Below are positions 58,261 through 58,413 of a stretch of 58,413 nucleotides of DNA, piece after piece. Positions within the stretch are counted from its first letter, which is position 1; each line of letters begins with the position of its first letter. Below the pieces are notes generated by a model. The model was not told where the DNA came from. It did no database searches and saw nothing but the letters and a program-made list of their open reading frames with translations. Position numbers and translations under genes: made by a program. The stretch spans positions 1 to 58,413 of the forward strand of contig CAYQZW010000001.1 of assembly GCA_964422065.1 (NCBI GenBank). The letters are read 5' to 3'. Source of the DNA: S141-55 sp964422065. GTDB lineage: Bacteria > Hydrothermota > Hydrothermia > WGAB01.

Positions 58261-58413
58261 TTATTGAATTCCCTTATATCTTCGGACGTTCAGTGCTTTC
58301 CACTTGAGCATGGGATGCTGTTGGATCCGTTTCGCCAATGCCTCGTCACGGGTCAACAAGGAGTCCCTCCCGTGAGACTTTCATGACACCTCTTCCCAGC
58401 GTCTTTCCAGGAT
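58261..58413 (-). pseudogene. partial or broken gene at window edge, possible toxin-antitoxin remnant
   Basis: A frame enters from the right edge (ILERRWEEVS), stops at TGA 58381-58383, and after this stop the same frame reads on for 39 codons (HGRDSLLTRDEALAKRIQ and then QHPMLKWKALN) to TAA at 58261-58263. An ATG overlaps the first stop (TCATGA) but its own frame ends after 12 codons. The LLTRDEALAKR stretch resembles the last part of PIN-domain toxins, which follow antitoxin genes with such overlaps. Too little is visible to be sure. Confidence 0.3.

Noticed and set aside
1..58413. CRISPR arrays, insertion sequences, rRNA, integrase genes
   Set aside because: No regularly spaced repeats, transposase motifs or rRNA-like stretches were seen on reading through the window.

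Overview
The window looks like a chromosomal piece of a GC-rich, diderm (outer-membrane) bacterium, probably a thermophile or close to one, from a poorly cultured lineage. Support: three secreted proteins end in a T9SS/Por-like C-terminal domain, as in the FCB group and neighbouring candidate phyla such as WOR-3/Hydrothermae-like bacteria; there are two lytic transglycosylases (one a lipoprotein), a Wzz/Wzx/Wzy-type polysaccharide set, and an adenosine-specific kinase of a kind common in thermophiles and archaea. The phylum is inference; no rRNA is present.

Layout. 1-9553 (minus): tig-clpP-clpX-lon-hflX proteostasis run preceded by plsY-thiolase-etfB-etfA. 9617-12708: ddl with a HIT hydrolase (minus), back to back with a PsiE-like membrane protein and fabD (plus). 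12810-16099 (minus): tight operon of archease, a PTPS-like pterin enzyme, a double-domain glycosyltransferase and a FAD oxidoreductase. 16268-18795: AT-rich patch with an FG-GAP secreted protein, a small exported protein and a perfect 38-bp palindrome. 18796-25202 (plus): YhaM-like HD protein, glyS, a flippase and an OPT transporter that appears to start at ATT. 25250-32939: surface polysaccharide locus with glycosyltransferase, Wzy-like polymerase, Wzx-like flippase, Wzz-like protein with a kinase-like but P-loop-less tail, a beta-helix protein and a sulfotransferase. 33180-39366 (minus): NYN protein, mltD, adenosine-specific kinase, TIGR00725 protein directly behind tRNA-Pro(CGG), a TIM-barrel protein and a DUF4139 protein. 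39514-49099: C25-type peptidase, CsoR-like regulator with CopA, and a subtilisin. 49196-52605 (minus): four-gene membrane operon of unknown function. 52737-57886: aldo/keto reductase, metallo-beta-lactamase-fold hydrolase, bifunctional-nuclease-family protein, LytR_C protein, Slt and a small membrane protein. The right edge holds gene fragments.

Two themes stand out. First, several first-of-operon genes have a sigma70-like -10 box ending only 6-7 nt before the start codon, which predicts leaderless mRNAs (HIT gene, the four-gene membrane operon, the MBL/nuclease divergent pair and the gene at 57886). Second, several proteins have lost or swapped expected key residues (C25 His to Gln, CsoR Cys to His, PTPS Cys to a Glu-type motif, Wzz tail without a P-loop). 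The best candidate for an undescribed system is the four-gene membrane operon at 49196-52605. All assignments are by reading the sequence and from memory of protein families; no search was run.
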